This document shows, one piece after another, positions 50,536 through 60,700 of a stretch of 64,000 nucleotides of DNA. How positions within the stretch are numbered: the first letter of the stretch is position 1; each line of letters begins with the position of its first letter. The stretch comes from CAYMYN01 sp964394665 (GTDB lineage: Bacteria > Planctomycetota > UBA1135 > GCA-002686595), in NCBI GenBank assembly GCA_964394665.1, contig CAYMYN010000022.1, forward strand, positions 4,357-68,356. Reading direction: 5' to 3'. The translations under genes and the position numbers were made by a program. The notes below the pieces were generated by a model that saw nothing but the letters and a program-made list of their open reading frames with translations, was not told the DNA's origin and did not search any database.

Positions 50536-53244
50536 ATGGTCGCACGACTCGCACTGTCGCTGCTCGCCTTCGTCCCGTCCTTCGCGCCGCAACCGCCCGC
50601 CGGGGGACCGGACTGTCAGGCCCACTGGCTGGCGACCTTCGGGGGCCGGCCCGGGGTCGAGGGCGTGGTGGAATCCCTCGCGGTGCACGACGACGGGCTG
50701 GGCGCGGGCCCGGCCCTGTACGTCGGGGGTCTGTTCACGCAGGCCGGCGGCAGCGCGTCCCAGAACATCGCACGCTGGGACGGCCAGCGGTGGTCGGCGA
50801 TCGGGCAGTTGAACGGTGCCGTGCACGCGCTCTGCTCGTTCGATTCGGGGAGCGGCGCCGAGCTCTACGCCGGCGGCTGGTTCACCCACGCCGACGGCCA
50901 GCCGGTCGGCTTCGTGGCGCGCTGGGACGGCGGCGCCTGGTCGAGCGTGGGCGGCGGCACCAACGGCGTCGTGCTGGCGCTCGCGGTGCACGACGACGGG
51001 AACGGTCCCGCGCTCTACGCGGGAGGGCTGTTCTCGAGCGCCGGTGGCGTGCCCGCCTCGAACGTGGCGCGCTGGGACGGCTCGAGCTGGCAGGCGCTGG
51101 GGAGCGGCGTCGACGGCGCCGTGCACGCGTTGCATTCCCACGTCGGCGGCGGTGGTCCGGCGCTCTTCGCGGGTGGGGACTTCCTGCACGCGGGCGGCCT
51201 GCCGGCCAAGAGGATCGCGCGCTGGGACGGCGGCGCGTGGAGCAGCCTGGGGAGCGGCATGGACCAGACCGTGCGCGCCCTGGAGAGCTTCGACGACGGA
51301 TCGGGGCCCGCGCTCTACGCGGGGGGATTGTTCTCCTCCGCCGGCGGCATCGCGGCCCCGGCGCTCGCGCGCTGGGACGGCGGCGCCTGGTCGAGCGTCG
51401 GGAGCACGATCGTCGGCTCGGTCTGGGCCCTGCGCGCCCACGACGACGGTTCGGGTCCGGCGCTCTTCGTCGCCGGCAACCTCTCGGTCGCCGGTGTGCC
51501 GGGATCCGCGGGCGTGGCGCGCTGGAGCGGCGCCGCCTGGACGGGCCTGTCGGCCCAACCGGACGATCGGGTCGCGGCCTTGGCGGCCTACGCCCCGGGC
51601 GGGGGCGCGGCGAAGCTGGTCGCCGGCGGTGCGTTCGACGTGTTGGCGCTGCTCTACGCCGACGGTCTGGCCCTCTGGGACGGCTCGGTCTGGGCGGCGA
51701 GCTCCGTGGGGCTCGACGGGCTGGTGCGCGCCCTGCTCTCGGCCGACCTCGACGGCGTGGGCGGTGCGGAGCTGTACGCCGCCGGCGACTTCCTCTCCGC
51801 GGGGGGCGGGAGCGCGGGCGGGCTCGCGCGCTGGGACGGGACGGACTGGGAGTCCCTCGTGCCCGCGTGGAGCGGCTCGATCCGTGCCCTGGCGATCTTC
51901 GACGACGGCAACGGTCCGGCCCTCTACGCGGGGGGCGCGTTCTTCGACCTGGCCGGGGTGGGGGCGTCGCGCATCGCCCGCTGGGACGGCGGTTCCTGGC
52001 ACGCGGTGGGTGGGGGGACCGACGGCACGGTCGAGGCCCTGGCGGTGTTCGACGACGGCGGCGGACCGGCGCTCTACGCCGCGGGTTGGTTCACCCAAGC
52101 GGGAGGGCTGCCGGCGAGCCGCATCGCGCGCTGGGACGGCAGCGCGTGGTCGAGCTTGGGGAGCGGCCTGAACCAGCGCGTCCAGTGCCTGGCGGTGCAC
52201 GACGACGGCACGGGTGCGGCGCTGTACGCCGGAGGCCTGTTCACGACCGCCGGTGGGGGAGCGGCCGCGCGCATCGCGCGCTGGGACGGCGCGGCCTGGT
52301 CGGCGCTCGGCTCGGGGATGTCGGGACCGGCGCCGCTCGAGGTCTTCGCCCTGTCGTCCTTCGACGACGGCGGCGGTCCGGCCCTCTTCGCGGGCGGGAC
52401 CTTCGCGGAAGCCGGCGGCGTGTCCGCTCGGCGCGTCGCGCGCTGGGACGGGAGCGCCTGGTCGGCGCTGGGGGCGGGGATCGGAGCGGGCGGCGTCGGC
52501 GACGCGGTCTTCGCCCTGCGTGGCTTCGACGACGGCTCGGGCCCGGCGCTCGTCGCGGCGGGCAACTTCGCGAGCGCGGGGGGAGCCGCGGCCGTGGGGA
52601 TCGCGCGCTGGGACGGCTCGGCCTGGTCGCCCCTGGACGGCGGCCTGGGCGGAACGGGCCTGTGCCTGGAGGTCCACGACGCGCAGGACGGGGTCGGCCC
52701 GGCGCTGGTCGCCGGCGGGAGCTTCGGCAGCGTGCCCGATTCCGCCGACAGCTTCCTCGCGCGCTGGGGTTGCACCGCAGATGGAGCGCTGGGTACGGCG
52801 TTCTGCTTCGGCGACGGCAGCGCCGCCGCGTGTCCGTGTGGCAACGCCGGCAACGCGGGCGCGGGCTGCGCCAACTCGACCGGCCAGGGGGCCGTGCTCG
52901 TCGCCTCCGGCTCCGCGAGCGTGGGCGCCGCCGACCTGGTGCTCGGCGCCTCGAGCCTGCCCGCGGGCCAACCGGGGCTCTTCTTCCAGGGCACCCTGCG
53001 CGCGAACGGCGGCGCGGGCTTCGTGTTCGGGGACGGTCTGCGCTGCGCGGGCGGCGCGAACGTGCGACTCGAGGTGCGCAGCGCCGACGGATCCGGCCAG
53101 GCGGCGACGAGCCTCACGATCGCGGGCGCCGTCTCGGCGGGCGACACGCGCACCTACCAATGCTGGTACCGCAACACGCTCGGCGGACCCTGCGGGTCGG
53201 GCTTCAACCTGACGAACGGCCTGGAGCTCGTCTGGGTTCCTTGA
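50536..53244 (+). CDS. Secreted beta-propeller-type protein with Cys-rich C-terminal module
   Basis: A 902-residue protein with a signal peptide (ARLALSLLAFVPSFA). From about residue 40 it has 13 copies of a repeat of roughly 50 residues with the pattern ALYAGGLF-x-x-AGG, then IARWDG-x-x-WS-x-LG-x-G, then a V-x-AL strand and a DDG-x-GP turn. This is the planctomycetal delta-60/kelch-like propeller repeat. The last 150 residues form a distinct module: CFGDGSAAACPCGN, GAGCANS, LPAGQPGLFFQG, GLRCAGG, then the closing YQCWYRNT and FNLTNGLELVW. The ATG at 50536 has AGGGAG before it at 50521-50526. Function unknown; adhesion or a surface protein is likely. The same module ends three other genes in the window. 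Confidence 0.85.
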   Translation: MVARLALSLLAFVPSFAPQPPAGGPDCQAHWLATFGGRPGVEGVVESLAVHDDGLGAGPALYVGGLFTQAGGSASQNIARWDGQRWSAIGQLNGAVHALCSFDSGSGAELYAGGWFTHADGQPVGFVARWDGGAWSSVGGGTNGVVLALAVHDDGNGPALYAGGLFSSAGGVPASNVARWDGSSWQALGSGVDGAVHALHSHVGGGGPALFAGGDFLHAGGLPAKRIARWDGGAWSSLGSGMDQTVRALESFDDGSGPALYAGGLFSSAGGIAAPALARWDGGAWSSVGSTIVGSVWALRAHDDGSGPALFVAGNLSVAGVPGSAGVARWSGAAWTGLSAQPDDRVAALAAYAPGGGAAKLVAGGAFDVLALLYADGLALWDGSVWAASSVGLDGLVRALLSADLDGVGGAELYAAGDFLSAGGGSAGGLARWDGTDWESLVPAWSGSIRALAIFDDGNGPALYAGGAFFDLAGVGASRIARWDGGSWHAVGGGTDGTVEALAVFDDGGGPALYAAGWFTQAGGLPASRIARWDGSAWSSLGSGLNQRVQCLAVHDDGTGAALYAGGLFTTAGGGAAARIARWDGAAWSALGSGMSGPAPLEVFALSSFDDGGGPALFAGGTFAEAGGVSARRVARWDGSAWSALGAGIGAGGVGDAVFALRGFDDGSGPALVAAGNFASAGGAAAVGIARWDGSAWSPLDGGLGGTGLCLEVHDAQDGVGPALVAGGSFGSVPDSADSFLARWGCTADGALGTAFCFGDGSAAACPCGNAGNAGAGCANSTGQGAVLVASGSASVGAADLVLGASSLPAGQPGLFFQGTLRANGGAGFVFGDGLRCAGGANVRLEVRSADGSGQAATSLTIAGAVSAGDTRTYQCWYRNTLGGPCGSGFNLTNGLELVWVP

Positions 53245-53506
53245 CCTGGGTGGACCCGACAAGTCCTGGCTTGCCGGGTTCTCCGTAGCGACCCGTGGCG
53301 GGGTCGGCGGGACCTTGGGGGTCCGCGCCGCCCGCCGCAGCGCGGCTCCACGCGGCCTCCGGGACTTCCGCGGCCGCGGGCGACCCCGGATCGCGACCGG
53401 GCACCCGCTCGGAGCTCGGCGACCGCGCGTCGCGGCCCGATCCGAGGCCGGCGTTGCGTGGGGGGCCTGGGCGGCGTGTAATCTCCGGCCCGCAGGCGTG
53501 GGGAAT

Positions 53507-53604
53507 GGGAGTGGATCCGTGCTGGTGTGCGGCCCGGTCTTCAAAGCCGGTCGGGCCCCGTGAACAGCGGGGCCGGTGGGTTCGATTCCCATGCACTCCC
53601 GCCA
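53507..53604 (+). tRNA. selC: tRNA-Sec (anticodon TCA)
   Basis: A 98-nt cloverleaf with the special selenocysteine features. The D stem is 6 bp with a four-base TGGT loop, and the anticodon loop CTTCAAA has TCA at 53541-53543. A long variable arm has a 7-bp stem (GGCCCCG with CGGGGCC). The T arm carries a TTCGATT loop, and the 3' end GCCA is encoded (53601-53604). The acceptor stem can reach 8 bp (53507-53514 with 53593-53600), but the eighth pair is G with G. It is read from 262 bp after the propeller gene and 95 bp before the nfeD gene. It supplies the tRNA for selD in this window. Confidence 0.93.
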
Positions 53605-53698
53605 CCCCGGCCCGCGCGGCCGCGCGTATGCCGGATGGATGTCGGCCCGGAACCCCGGCCTGGGTGCGGGCCCTGGCCTGGCTAGAGTGTGCTCGAGG

Positions 53699-55246
53699 AT
53701 GAGCTCCCACCCCCTGATCCCGGGCCGCGCCGCCGCCCTCGCCCTGGCGGGCTGCGCGGCGTTGCTCGCGAGCCTCGCCGGTCTGGCCGCGGCCCAGGAG
53801 CCCGAGCTCGACGCCGGGCCGCGGGGCGTGACGCACCTCGTGGTGCAGGGTGAGCTCGACAAGGGCACGCTGGCGCACCTCGAGCGCGGCGTGCGTCACG
53901 CGCGCGCCCAGGGTCACCGCCAACTGGTGGTCGAGCTCGACACCCCCGGCGGCGAGATCACCCTGATGTGGCGCCTGGCGAAGTCCTTGCGCGGCGCGAG
54001 CGAGGGCGGCCTCCAGACCGTGGTCTGGGTCAGCGGGAACGCGACCTCCGCGGGTTCGCTCGTGGCCCTGGCGGCGGACCGGCTCTACATGCGCACCGCC
54101 AGCACCATCGGCTCGGCCACGCCGGTGACCTTCGGGCCCGAGGGCATGAGCGACGCGCCCGAGAAGATCCGCTCGGTGGTGCGCGCGCAGTTCCGCGCCA
54201 TCGCCGAGGAGCGCGGGCGCAATCCGAACCTGGCCGAGGCGATGGTGGACCCGGACGTCGCGGTGTACGAGATCCGCGGCGAGCGCGGCCGCGAGTTCAT
54301 CAGCGGCCAGCAGTGGAACGACCTGCGCCTGTCGAGCGAGGTGCCCGAGCTCATCGGCACCATCGTGCGCGAGGGCGAGCTGCTCAACGCCACCGGGCCC
54401 GAGGCCGTGCGCCTGGGCCTGGCCGACGGGCTGGCCCAGAGCCTGCGCGAGCTCGTCTCGGTGCTGGGCTGCTCGGACTGCGCGATCGTGACCCTCGAGC
54501 GGCGACCCTCCGAGGACGCCCTGGGTCTCCTGGCGCGCATCACGCCCGTGCTGCTCCTGCTCGGCCTGTGGCTGGGGTACACCGAGCTCAAGGCGCCGGG
54601 CTTCGGCCTGCCCGGGATCCTGGCCATCGTGTGCTTCGCGGTGGCCCTCGTCGGTCAATACCTGGTCGGGCTCGCGGACGCGCCGCACCTGGTGCTGGTC
54701 GCCTTCGGGGTGGCCCTGGTCGCGGTCGAGCTGTTCCTGTTGCCGGGCACGATCTGGTTCGGCCTGCTTGGTGGGACGTGCGTGCTCGCCGGCCTGGTGA
54801 TGGCGCAACTCGGGCCGGGCTTCGAGTTCTCCCAACCGCTCGATCGACAGATCCTGCTCGACGCCGCCTTCCAGCTCGTCCTGTTGGCCCTGGCGGCGAT
54901 CGCCGGCATCTGGGCCCTGGCGCGGTTCCTGCCCGAGGCCCCCGGCCTGCGCCACATGGTCCTGGCCCCCGACGCGCGGCCTTCGTTCGCCGAGGCGATG
55001 CCCGAGGCGCGCTCCAGCGCGGCCCGCATCGGCGCCGTGGGGCGCACGGACACACCCCTGCGGCCCGTGGGACGCGTGTTGCTCGACGCCGATCCGGTGC
55101 ACGCCTTCGAGGCCCGCGCGGATGGCGAGTGGATCGACGCCGGCGTGCGCGTGCGGGTGCTCGAGGTGGCGGCCGGCCGACTGGTGGTCGCGCCCGAGGA
55201 GCCCGACTCCCCGCGGGCTGGGCAGCGCGAAGGAGGTGCCGCGTGA
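53699..55246 (+). CDS. NfeD-family membrane protein with ClpP/crotonase-like serine protease domain (long form)
   Basis: A 515-residue long NfeD protein. A signal peptide (LALAGCAALLASLAGLAAAQ) precedes a ClpP-like domain: VTHLVVQGELDKGTLAHL, LVVELDTPGGEI, then the probable nucleophile Ser in SGNATSAGSLVALAADRL and IGSATPV. Four to five membrane helices then follow, with family motifs AVELFLLPGTIWFGLLG, and a soluble NfeD OB-like domain (GRTDTPLRPVGRVLLD, GEWIDAGVRVRVLEV). Long NfeDs are membrane serine proteases that act on flotillin-type SPFH proteins. The short nfeD overlaps its stop (GTGA), and floA follows, the usual arrangement. Confidence 0.93.
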   Translation: MSSHPLIPGRAAALALAGCAALLASLAGLAAAQEPELDAGPRGVTHLVVQGELDKGTLAHLERGVRHARAQGHRQLVVELDTPGGEITLMWRLAKSLRGASEGGLQTVVWVSGNATSAGSLVALAADRLYMRTASTIGSATPVTFGPEGMSDAPEKIRSVVRAQFRAIAEERGRNPNLAEAMVDPDVAVYEIRGERGREFISGQQWNDLRLSSEVPELIGTIVREGELLNATGPEAVRLGLADGLAQSLRELVSVLGCSDCAIVTLERRPSEDALGLLARITPVLLLLGLWLGYTELKAPGFGLPGILAIVCFAVALVGQYLVGLADAPHLVLVAFGVALVAVELFLLPGTIWFGLLGGTCVLAGLVMAQLGPGFEFSQPLDRQILLDAAFQLVLLALAAIAGIWALARFLPEAPGLRHMVLAPDARPSFAEAMPEARSSAARIGAVGRTDTPLRPVGRVLLDADPVHAFEARADGEWIDAGVRVRVLEVAAGRLVVAPEEPDSPRAGQREGGAA

Positions 55247-55728
55247 CCCTGGCCATCGTGCTCCTGACCCTGGGCCTGTTCCTGATCGTGGCCGAGGTCG
55301 CGGTCCCGAGCTTCGGGCTGCTGGGCGGCCTGGCCACGCTCTCGATCACCGCCTCGGTGTTCGTCGCCTGGCAGGAGGACCCCTCGATGGGCACGGGTTT
55401 CCTCGTCGCCGCGGTGGTCCTCGTGCCGGCCTTCGTCGTGCTCGGCTTCAAGGTCCTGCCCCGCACGCCGCTCGGCAAACGTCTGATCCTCTCGGGCCCG
55501 ACCTTCGCCGATGGCGCGGCCGTCGACCCGCGGGACAAGGGGCTCGAGGGCACCGAGGGCGTCGCGCTCACGCCCCTGCGCCCGGCGGGCATGGCGCGCC
55601 TGGCGGGCCGGCGCGTCGACGTCGTCAGCCGCGGCGAGCTGATCGAGGAGGGCGCTTTGGTGCGCGTCCTCGAGGTGCGCGGCAACCGCGTGGTCGTGGC
55701 GCGCGTACAGGACGGACCCAACCACTGA
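55243..55728 (+). CDS. Short NfeD-family membrane protein
   Basis: A 161-residue NfeD with two or three N-terminal helices (IVLLTLGLFLIVAEVAVPSFG, FLVAAVVLVPAFVVLGF) and a C-terminal OB-fold domain (EGTEGVALTPLRPAGMARL, VDVVSRGELIEEGALVRVLEV). It has no protease domain. The GTG start overlaps the long nfeD stop and has AAGGAGG just upstream. It lies between long nfeD and floA. Two NfeD forms in one operon suggest that both regulate the SPFH protein. Confidence 0.93.
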   Translation: MTLAIVLLTLGLFLIVAEVAVPSFGLLGGLATLSITASVFVAWQEDPSMGTGFLVAAVVLVPAFVVLGFKVLPRTPLGKRLILSGPTFADGAAVDPRDKGLEGTEGVALTPLRPAGMARLAGRRVDVVSRGELIEEGALVRVLEVRGNRVVVARVQDGPNH

Positions 55729-55791
55729 TTCCCACGCATCGCGCGGCCCCACGGGCCGCACTCCCCTGACTCCCTTCGGACCCCTTCGAGT

Positions 55792-56808
55792 ATGTGGCAG
55801 ACCATCTTGACCGTGGTCGGGATCGCCTTCCTGCTGGCGTTCCTGTTCCTGTTCCTGCGCTACGCGAACCTGCTGCTGCGCTCGATCTTCTCGAAGGCCG
55901 GCATCGGGCTCGTGACCATGATCGCGATGAGCCTGCGCAAGGTGAACCCGACCTCGATCGTCGACGCGAAGGTCAAGGTGGTGCAGGCGCGCATCCCGGA
56001 CGTCGCGACCCAGGACCTCGAGGCGCACTACCTGGCCGGCGGCCGCGTGCAACGCGTCGTGGACGCCCTGATCAGCGCCGACCGCGCGGGCCTGAACCTC
56101 GACTTCCGCACCGCGGCGGGCATCGACCTGGCGGGCCGCGACGTGCTCGACGCCGTGCGCACCAGCGTCACGCCCAAGGTCATCGATTGCCCCAACCCCG
56201 AGAGCGGCAAGACGACCATCGCGGCGGTCGCCAAGGACGGAATCCAGGTGCTGGTCAAGGCGCGCGTGACGGTGCGCACCAACATCGCGCGCCTGGTCGG
56301 CGGCGCGGGAGAGGAGACGATCATCGCGCGCGTCGGCGAGGGCATCGTCAGCACGATCGGCTCGAAGGAGAACCACAAGCTCGTGCTCGAGAGCCCCGAC
56401 GACATCTCGAAGACCGTGCTCGCCCGCGGCCTCGACGCCGGCACGGCCTTCGAGATCGTCTCGATCGACATCGCCGACGTGGACATCGGCATCAACATCG
56501 GCGCGCGCCTGCAGGCCGACCAGGCCGAGGCCGACAAGCGCGTGGCCCAGGCCCTGGCCGAGAAACGCCGCGCGATGGCCGTGGCCGCCGAGCAGGAGTT
56601 CCGCGCCACGGTGCAGGAGAACCGCGCCAAGGTCGTGCTGGCCGAGGCCGAGGTGCCGAAAGCCATGGCCCAGGCCCTGCGCGAGGGCAATCTGGGCGTG
56701 ATGGACCTCTATCGCCTGCGCAACCTCGAGTCCGACACCGAGATGCGGCGCAGCATCGCGGGCGAGGAAGGCGGCCCGGGGCAAGCGCCGGGCAAGGCCG
56801 ACGCGTGA
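55792..56808 (+). CDS. floA: Flotillin-like SPFH protein
   Basis: A 338-residue FloA/YqfA protein that organises lipid microdomains in the cytoplasmic membrane. An N-terminal hydrophobic hairpin (ILTVVGIAFLLAFLFLFLRY) leads to the SPFH domain (KVNPTSIVDAKVKVVQARIP, VQVLVKARVTVRTNIARLVGG, STIGSKENHKLVLESPDDIS). The long coiled coil with EAD/AEK repeats (QAEADKRVAQALAEKRRAM) and the C-terminal VMDLYRLRNLESDTEMRRSI are also standard. It follows the two nfeD genes after 63 bp and is coupled to the next gene by GTGA. Confidence 0.96.
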   Translation: MWQTILTVVGIAFLLAFLFLFLRYANLLLRSIFSKAGIGLVTMIAMSLRKVNPTSIVDAKVKVVQARIPDVATQDLEAHYLAGGRVQRVVDALISADRAGLNLDFRTAAGIDLAGRDVLDAVRTSVTPKVIDCPNPESGKTTIAAVAKDGIQVLVKARVTVRTNIARLVGGAGEETIIARVGEGIVSTIGSKENHKLVLESPDDISKTVLARGLDAGTAFEIVSIDIADVDIGINIGARLQADQAEADKRVAQALAEKRRAMAVAAEQEFRATVQENRAKVVLAEAEVPKAMAQALREGNLGVMDLYRLRNLESDTEMRRSIAGEEGGPGQAPGKADA

Positions 56809-57599
56809 ACGTGCTCGAGCCCGTCCAGATGGCGTTCCTGCAACGCCCGCGGGAACCGCAGGAGCTGCTCGACCTGCTGGTTCAGGTCGGCATCCTGCTG
56901 GCGCTCTTCCTCCTGCCGGCGCTGCGCGCGTTGTTCGAGAAGGCGAAGAAGCGCGCGGAGGGCGTCGCGCCTGCGCCCCGACCGCCGCGCGGTGAGCCGG
57001 GGCCCATCGACTTGCCCCAGGGGCTCGAGCTCTTCGAGCAACTTCTGCGGGGCGAGGGGCCCGCGCGCTCGCAAGCCCCGCCCCCGGCCGCGCCCCCGGC
57101 CCCGCCCCGTCCCGCCGCTCCGAGCGCCGAGGCCGGGGCGCCCTGGTCGGCGGGCCTCGAGCGCGGCTTCGGCGCGGGGACCTTCGACGAGGACGAGGCC
57201 GCGCGGCGCATGCAGGAGGAGCGCGCGCTCGAACTCGAGCGGCGCGAACGCCAGGCCCGGGAGCGGGAGGCGCGCGAGCTCGCCGAGCGCGAGCGCCGCA
57301 GCCGCGACCGCGCTCCGGTCGCTCCGCGCCGCGAGGGCGAGCGCAAGCCCAAGGAGCCGCGCCGACGCCCGCGCGCCTCCGTCGAGGAGCGCCGCTCGAT
57401 CGGTGACTTCGACGACGGCGGCGAACTCTCGGAGGCCAGCGCCCCCGCCAGCGTCACCAAACGCCGCAGCTCCCTCGCGCGCCTGGGCGGCGCCACGTCC
57501 TGGGGCCAGGCCGTGATCCTCTCGGAGATCCTGGGGCCCCCCTCCAGCTTGCGCGACCCGCGCCGCGGCCCCGGCTCGATCGCTCCCCGCGGCGAGTGA
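56805..57599 (+). CDS. Membrane-anchored low-complexity coiled-coil protein
   Basis: A 264-residue protein whose GTG start overlaps the floA stop. The first 45 residues form one hydrophobic helix (VQVGILLALFLLPALRALF). After a Pro/Ala linker, a highly charged Glu/Arg coiled coil of about 40 residues follows (EEDEAARRMQEERAL-like and ERRERQAREREARELAER), then a basic, Pro-rich disordered stretch. The last 40 residues are more ordered (SLARLGGATSWGQAVILSEI), ending in LGPPSSLRDPRRG. The tail resembles the conserved end of planctomycetal proteins that follow floA. It has no recognised catalytic domain and may be a floA-associated scaffold. Confidence 0.82.
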   Translation: MNVLEPVQMAFLQRPREPQELLDLLVQVGILLALFLLPALRALFEKAKKRAEGVAPAPRPPRGEPGPIDLPQGLELFEQLLRGEGPARSQAPPPAAPPAPPRPAAPSAEAGAPWSAGLERGFGAGTFDEDEAARRMQEERALELERRERQAREREARELAERERRSRDRAPVAPRREGERKPKEPRRRPRASVEERRSIGDFDDGGELSEASAPASVTKRRSSLARLGGATSWGQAVILSEILGPPSSLRDPRRGPGSIAPRGE

Positions 57600-57768
57600 T
57601 GGAGCCGCGGTGCGGGAGCCGGCCTTCCCGCGCGCATCGAGCCGATCGGAATCGGGGCTCCGCCCGTTGGCAGCGCCGCGCGTCCACTCCGCTGCTTCCC
57701 GACGGAAGGAGGGGACGCGCCGACGCCTCGTCCGGGTTGCGCGCCGAGGGGGATCTCGAGCGCGGGGA

Positions 57769-60700
57769 TCAGGGAGTCCAGAAGACGTCCAGGCCGTTCG
57801 AGAGGTTCTCGTTCCAGGCGCAGGGGGCGGGGGCCAAGGGGTCCCGATACCAGAGCTGGTAGAACCGCATCCCGGAGGAAGGTCCCTGGATCTGGGCGGT
57901 CGTGTGGGAGTTCCCGAATCCATCCGAGAGGCGGACTTGGATCCGCGTGACGACTCCTCCCACGCAGCGCAGCCCGTTCCCGAAGGGGAGCCCGAGGCCG
58001 TTGTTCGTGCGCTGCGTGCCCTGGAAGAAGAGCCCGGGTTGGAACGGGACCGTGCCGCTGGCCACGAGCACGAAGTCGCCGGAGCTCGAGTCGGGCGTGC
58101 CGCCGGCCATCAGGCGCGCTCCCAGGCCGGACGAGTTGAGGCAACCGGCGCCGGGGCCGCCCGAGTTCTCGCAGGGGCAGGGGACCCCTGCTCCGCCGCC
58201 GAAGCAGTAGGGGTTGCCGGTGGCGCAGGGGTGGATCAGGCGCAGGGTCACCGTTCGGCTCCAGCTCACCGGGTACCCGTTGCACAGGCCCGTCCAGGTC
58301 AGGAACGCGGGCCAGCTCCCCGTGGTGCCCGAGCTGAGGGCGGAGAAGGAGAGGGTGGTCGTGGTGCCCGCGTAGACCGAGAGGCCGACCGACCAGCCGT
58401 CGTTCAGAGGCAGGCCCGGGGCGAGGGTGAGGTTCCAGGTGCCCTGGCTGAGGGTCCCGTCGGAGGTGACCGCGTAGCTGCTCTTCAGGGTGCCGCAATG
58501 GACGAGGTCGAGGGTGCCCGCACCGCTGACCGCGCCCACGCACACGGAGGGCGTGCTGGCGCACCCGCCGTACTTGGCGACGTGGGCGTCCCCCGAGGGA
58601 GCCCTCAGGAAATCGCCTCCGACGTAGAGGGCCGGCCCATGGCCATCGTCGTGCACCGCCAGGGTGCGCACGCCGCCGCCCACGAAGCCGGTTCCCACCG
58701 GCGACCAGGCGCTGCCGTCCCAGCGCGCTAGGCCCTGGGCCGCGATGCCTCCCGCCACTTCGAAGTCGCCGCCGACGAAGAGTGCCGGCCCCCCACCCGC
58801 GCCGTCGTCGTAGACCGCCAGGGCGCGCACCACGGCGGAGCCGCCGCTCACCCCGCTCCCGAGGGCGGACCAGGTGCTCCCGTTCCAGCGCGCGATGCCG
58901 TTCACCAGGACCCCCCCCGCGGTCGGGAAGTTGCCCCCCGCATAGAGCGCCGGACCTGCGCCCGAACCGTCGTCGTGGACGACCAGGGCGTGGGCGGAGT
59001 AGAGCGAGGTACTGAACCCACCCCCGACCGGGAGCCAACCGGTCCCATCCCAGCGGGCGATGTTGCCCGCGGTCTGTCCGCCCGCGCTGCTGAAGGACCC
59101 GGCCGCGAAGAGATGGGCCTTGCCGCCCGTGCCGTCGTAGAAGACTGCTAGGGCCCGCACGGTGTTGTTGAGCTGGCTCGCGAGGGGCGACCAGGAGCTC
59201 CCGTCCCAGCGCGCGATCCAGGGCGCGGGTTGACCGCCGGCGAGGGAGAAGCTGCCTCCGGCGAAGAGCGCCGGTCCACCGCCCAGGAGGTCGTCGTAGG
59301 TGGCCAGGGCCAGGACCTCGTGCACGAGTCCGCCCCCGAGGGCCGACCACGTGCTGCCGTCGAAACGCCCGATGCCGTTGGCGGGGGCTCCGCCGAGCGC
59401 TCCGCTCACGAAGTACCCCGCCGCGAACAGGGCGGGGCCGGCGCCCGTCCCCTCGTCGTGCGTGAGGAAGCACCTGCCGGTCACCCGTTCGGCGGGGAGC
59501 GCCAGGCTCGACCAGGAGCTGCCCGTCCACTTCGCCAGCCCGCTCCCGAAACCGCCGGGCTCGCCACCGGCGACGAGTTCGGGCACCCCTCCCGTACCCA
59601 CGGCGTGGGACGCGAGGGCGTAGATCGGTGCCGCGATGCCGTGGCCCAAGGGCGTGACGTCACTCCCCTTCCAACGCACGACCCGGGCGGCGGGCGTGTA
59701 GTGGGGGATGGGGATGCCGGGGTAGCCCAGCCCCGCGTAGGTGAACGACCCTCCGGCGACGAGACCGGGGCCGCTGCCCGATCCGTCGTCGAACACGGCG
59801 ACGGCCAGGCACCCTCCGTTTCCGACGTGCAGGTACTCCGGCTCCCAGGCGTCTCCGGTCCGTCTGTGCACGCCGCTCCCCAGCGCGCCCCCCCAGGTGC
59901 CGAGGACGAGCGACGGCCCGCTCCCAGTCCCGTCGTCATGCACCAGCATGGAGTGGACCCCGAACTGGGCGCCGGGGACCGCCGACCAGGCGCCGCCGCG
60001 CCAGCGGGCGATCCCTTCGGAGGCGAGCCCGCCGGCCGTGGTGAAGCCGCCGCCGACGTAGAGGGCGGGCTGCGGGGAGACCCCGTCGTCGTAGGTCGCC
60101 AGGGAATAACCGATGCCGAGGAGGCCGCTGCCGAGGGCGCTCCAACTCGTCCCGTCCCAACGCGCGATCCCGTTCGCGGCCCAGGCTCCGATCGAGTTGA
60201 ACCACCCCGTGGCGTAGAGCTCTGGGCCCGAACCGTCGTCGTGCATCGCGAGCGCGTACACGACCCCATCGGTGTTCCCGCCGATCAGGGACCAGCTCGA
60301 GCCACTCCAACGCCAGACTCCGTTGTGGGTACCCGCGTGGAGCACAGGGCCCGATCCGTCGTCGAGGGAGGCCAAGCACTGCACGATTCCGCCCGGGCTG
60401 CCCACCGCCGACCACGCCGTGCCGTTCCAGCGGGCCACCCCTTGGACTGGGACTCCCCCTGCGCTGGCGAGCGTCCCGCCCACGTAGAGCGCGGGCCCGG
60501 CGCCGTCGTCGTGCACGGCGAGGCTCCGGACCGTCCCATCGATGCCGCCTCCGACGGCCGACCAGGCGGCCCCGTCCCAGCGCGCCAAGCTCGTAAGGAA
60601 GAGATCGCCGGCGAGGGTGAAGTCGCCCGCCACGAACAGGGTCTCTCCCTGTCCGTGGCCCTCGTCGTAGGTCGCGAGGGACCAGACCGTCCCGTCCGTG

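Noticed and set aside
50660..52780. Long DNA repeats, perhaps mobile or recombining
   Set aside because: They are degenerate coding repeats of propeller blades; no flanking signals of mobility.
57600..57768. Imperfect hairpin between the convergent genes, near 57636-57657
   Set aside because: The stem has a 2-nt bulge and few pairs, so it cannot be distinguished from chance in GC-rich DNA.
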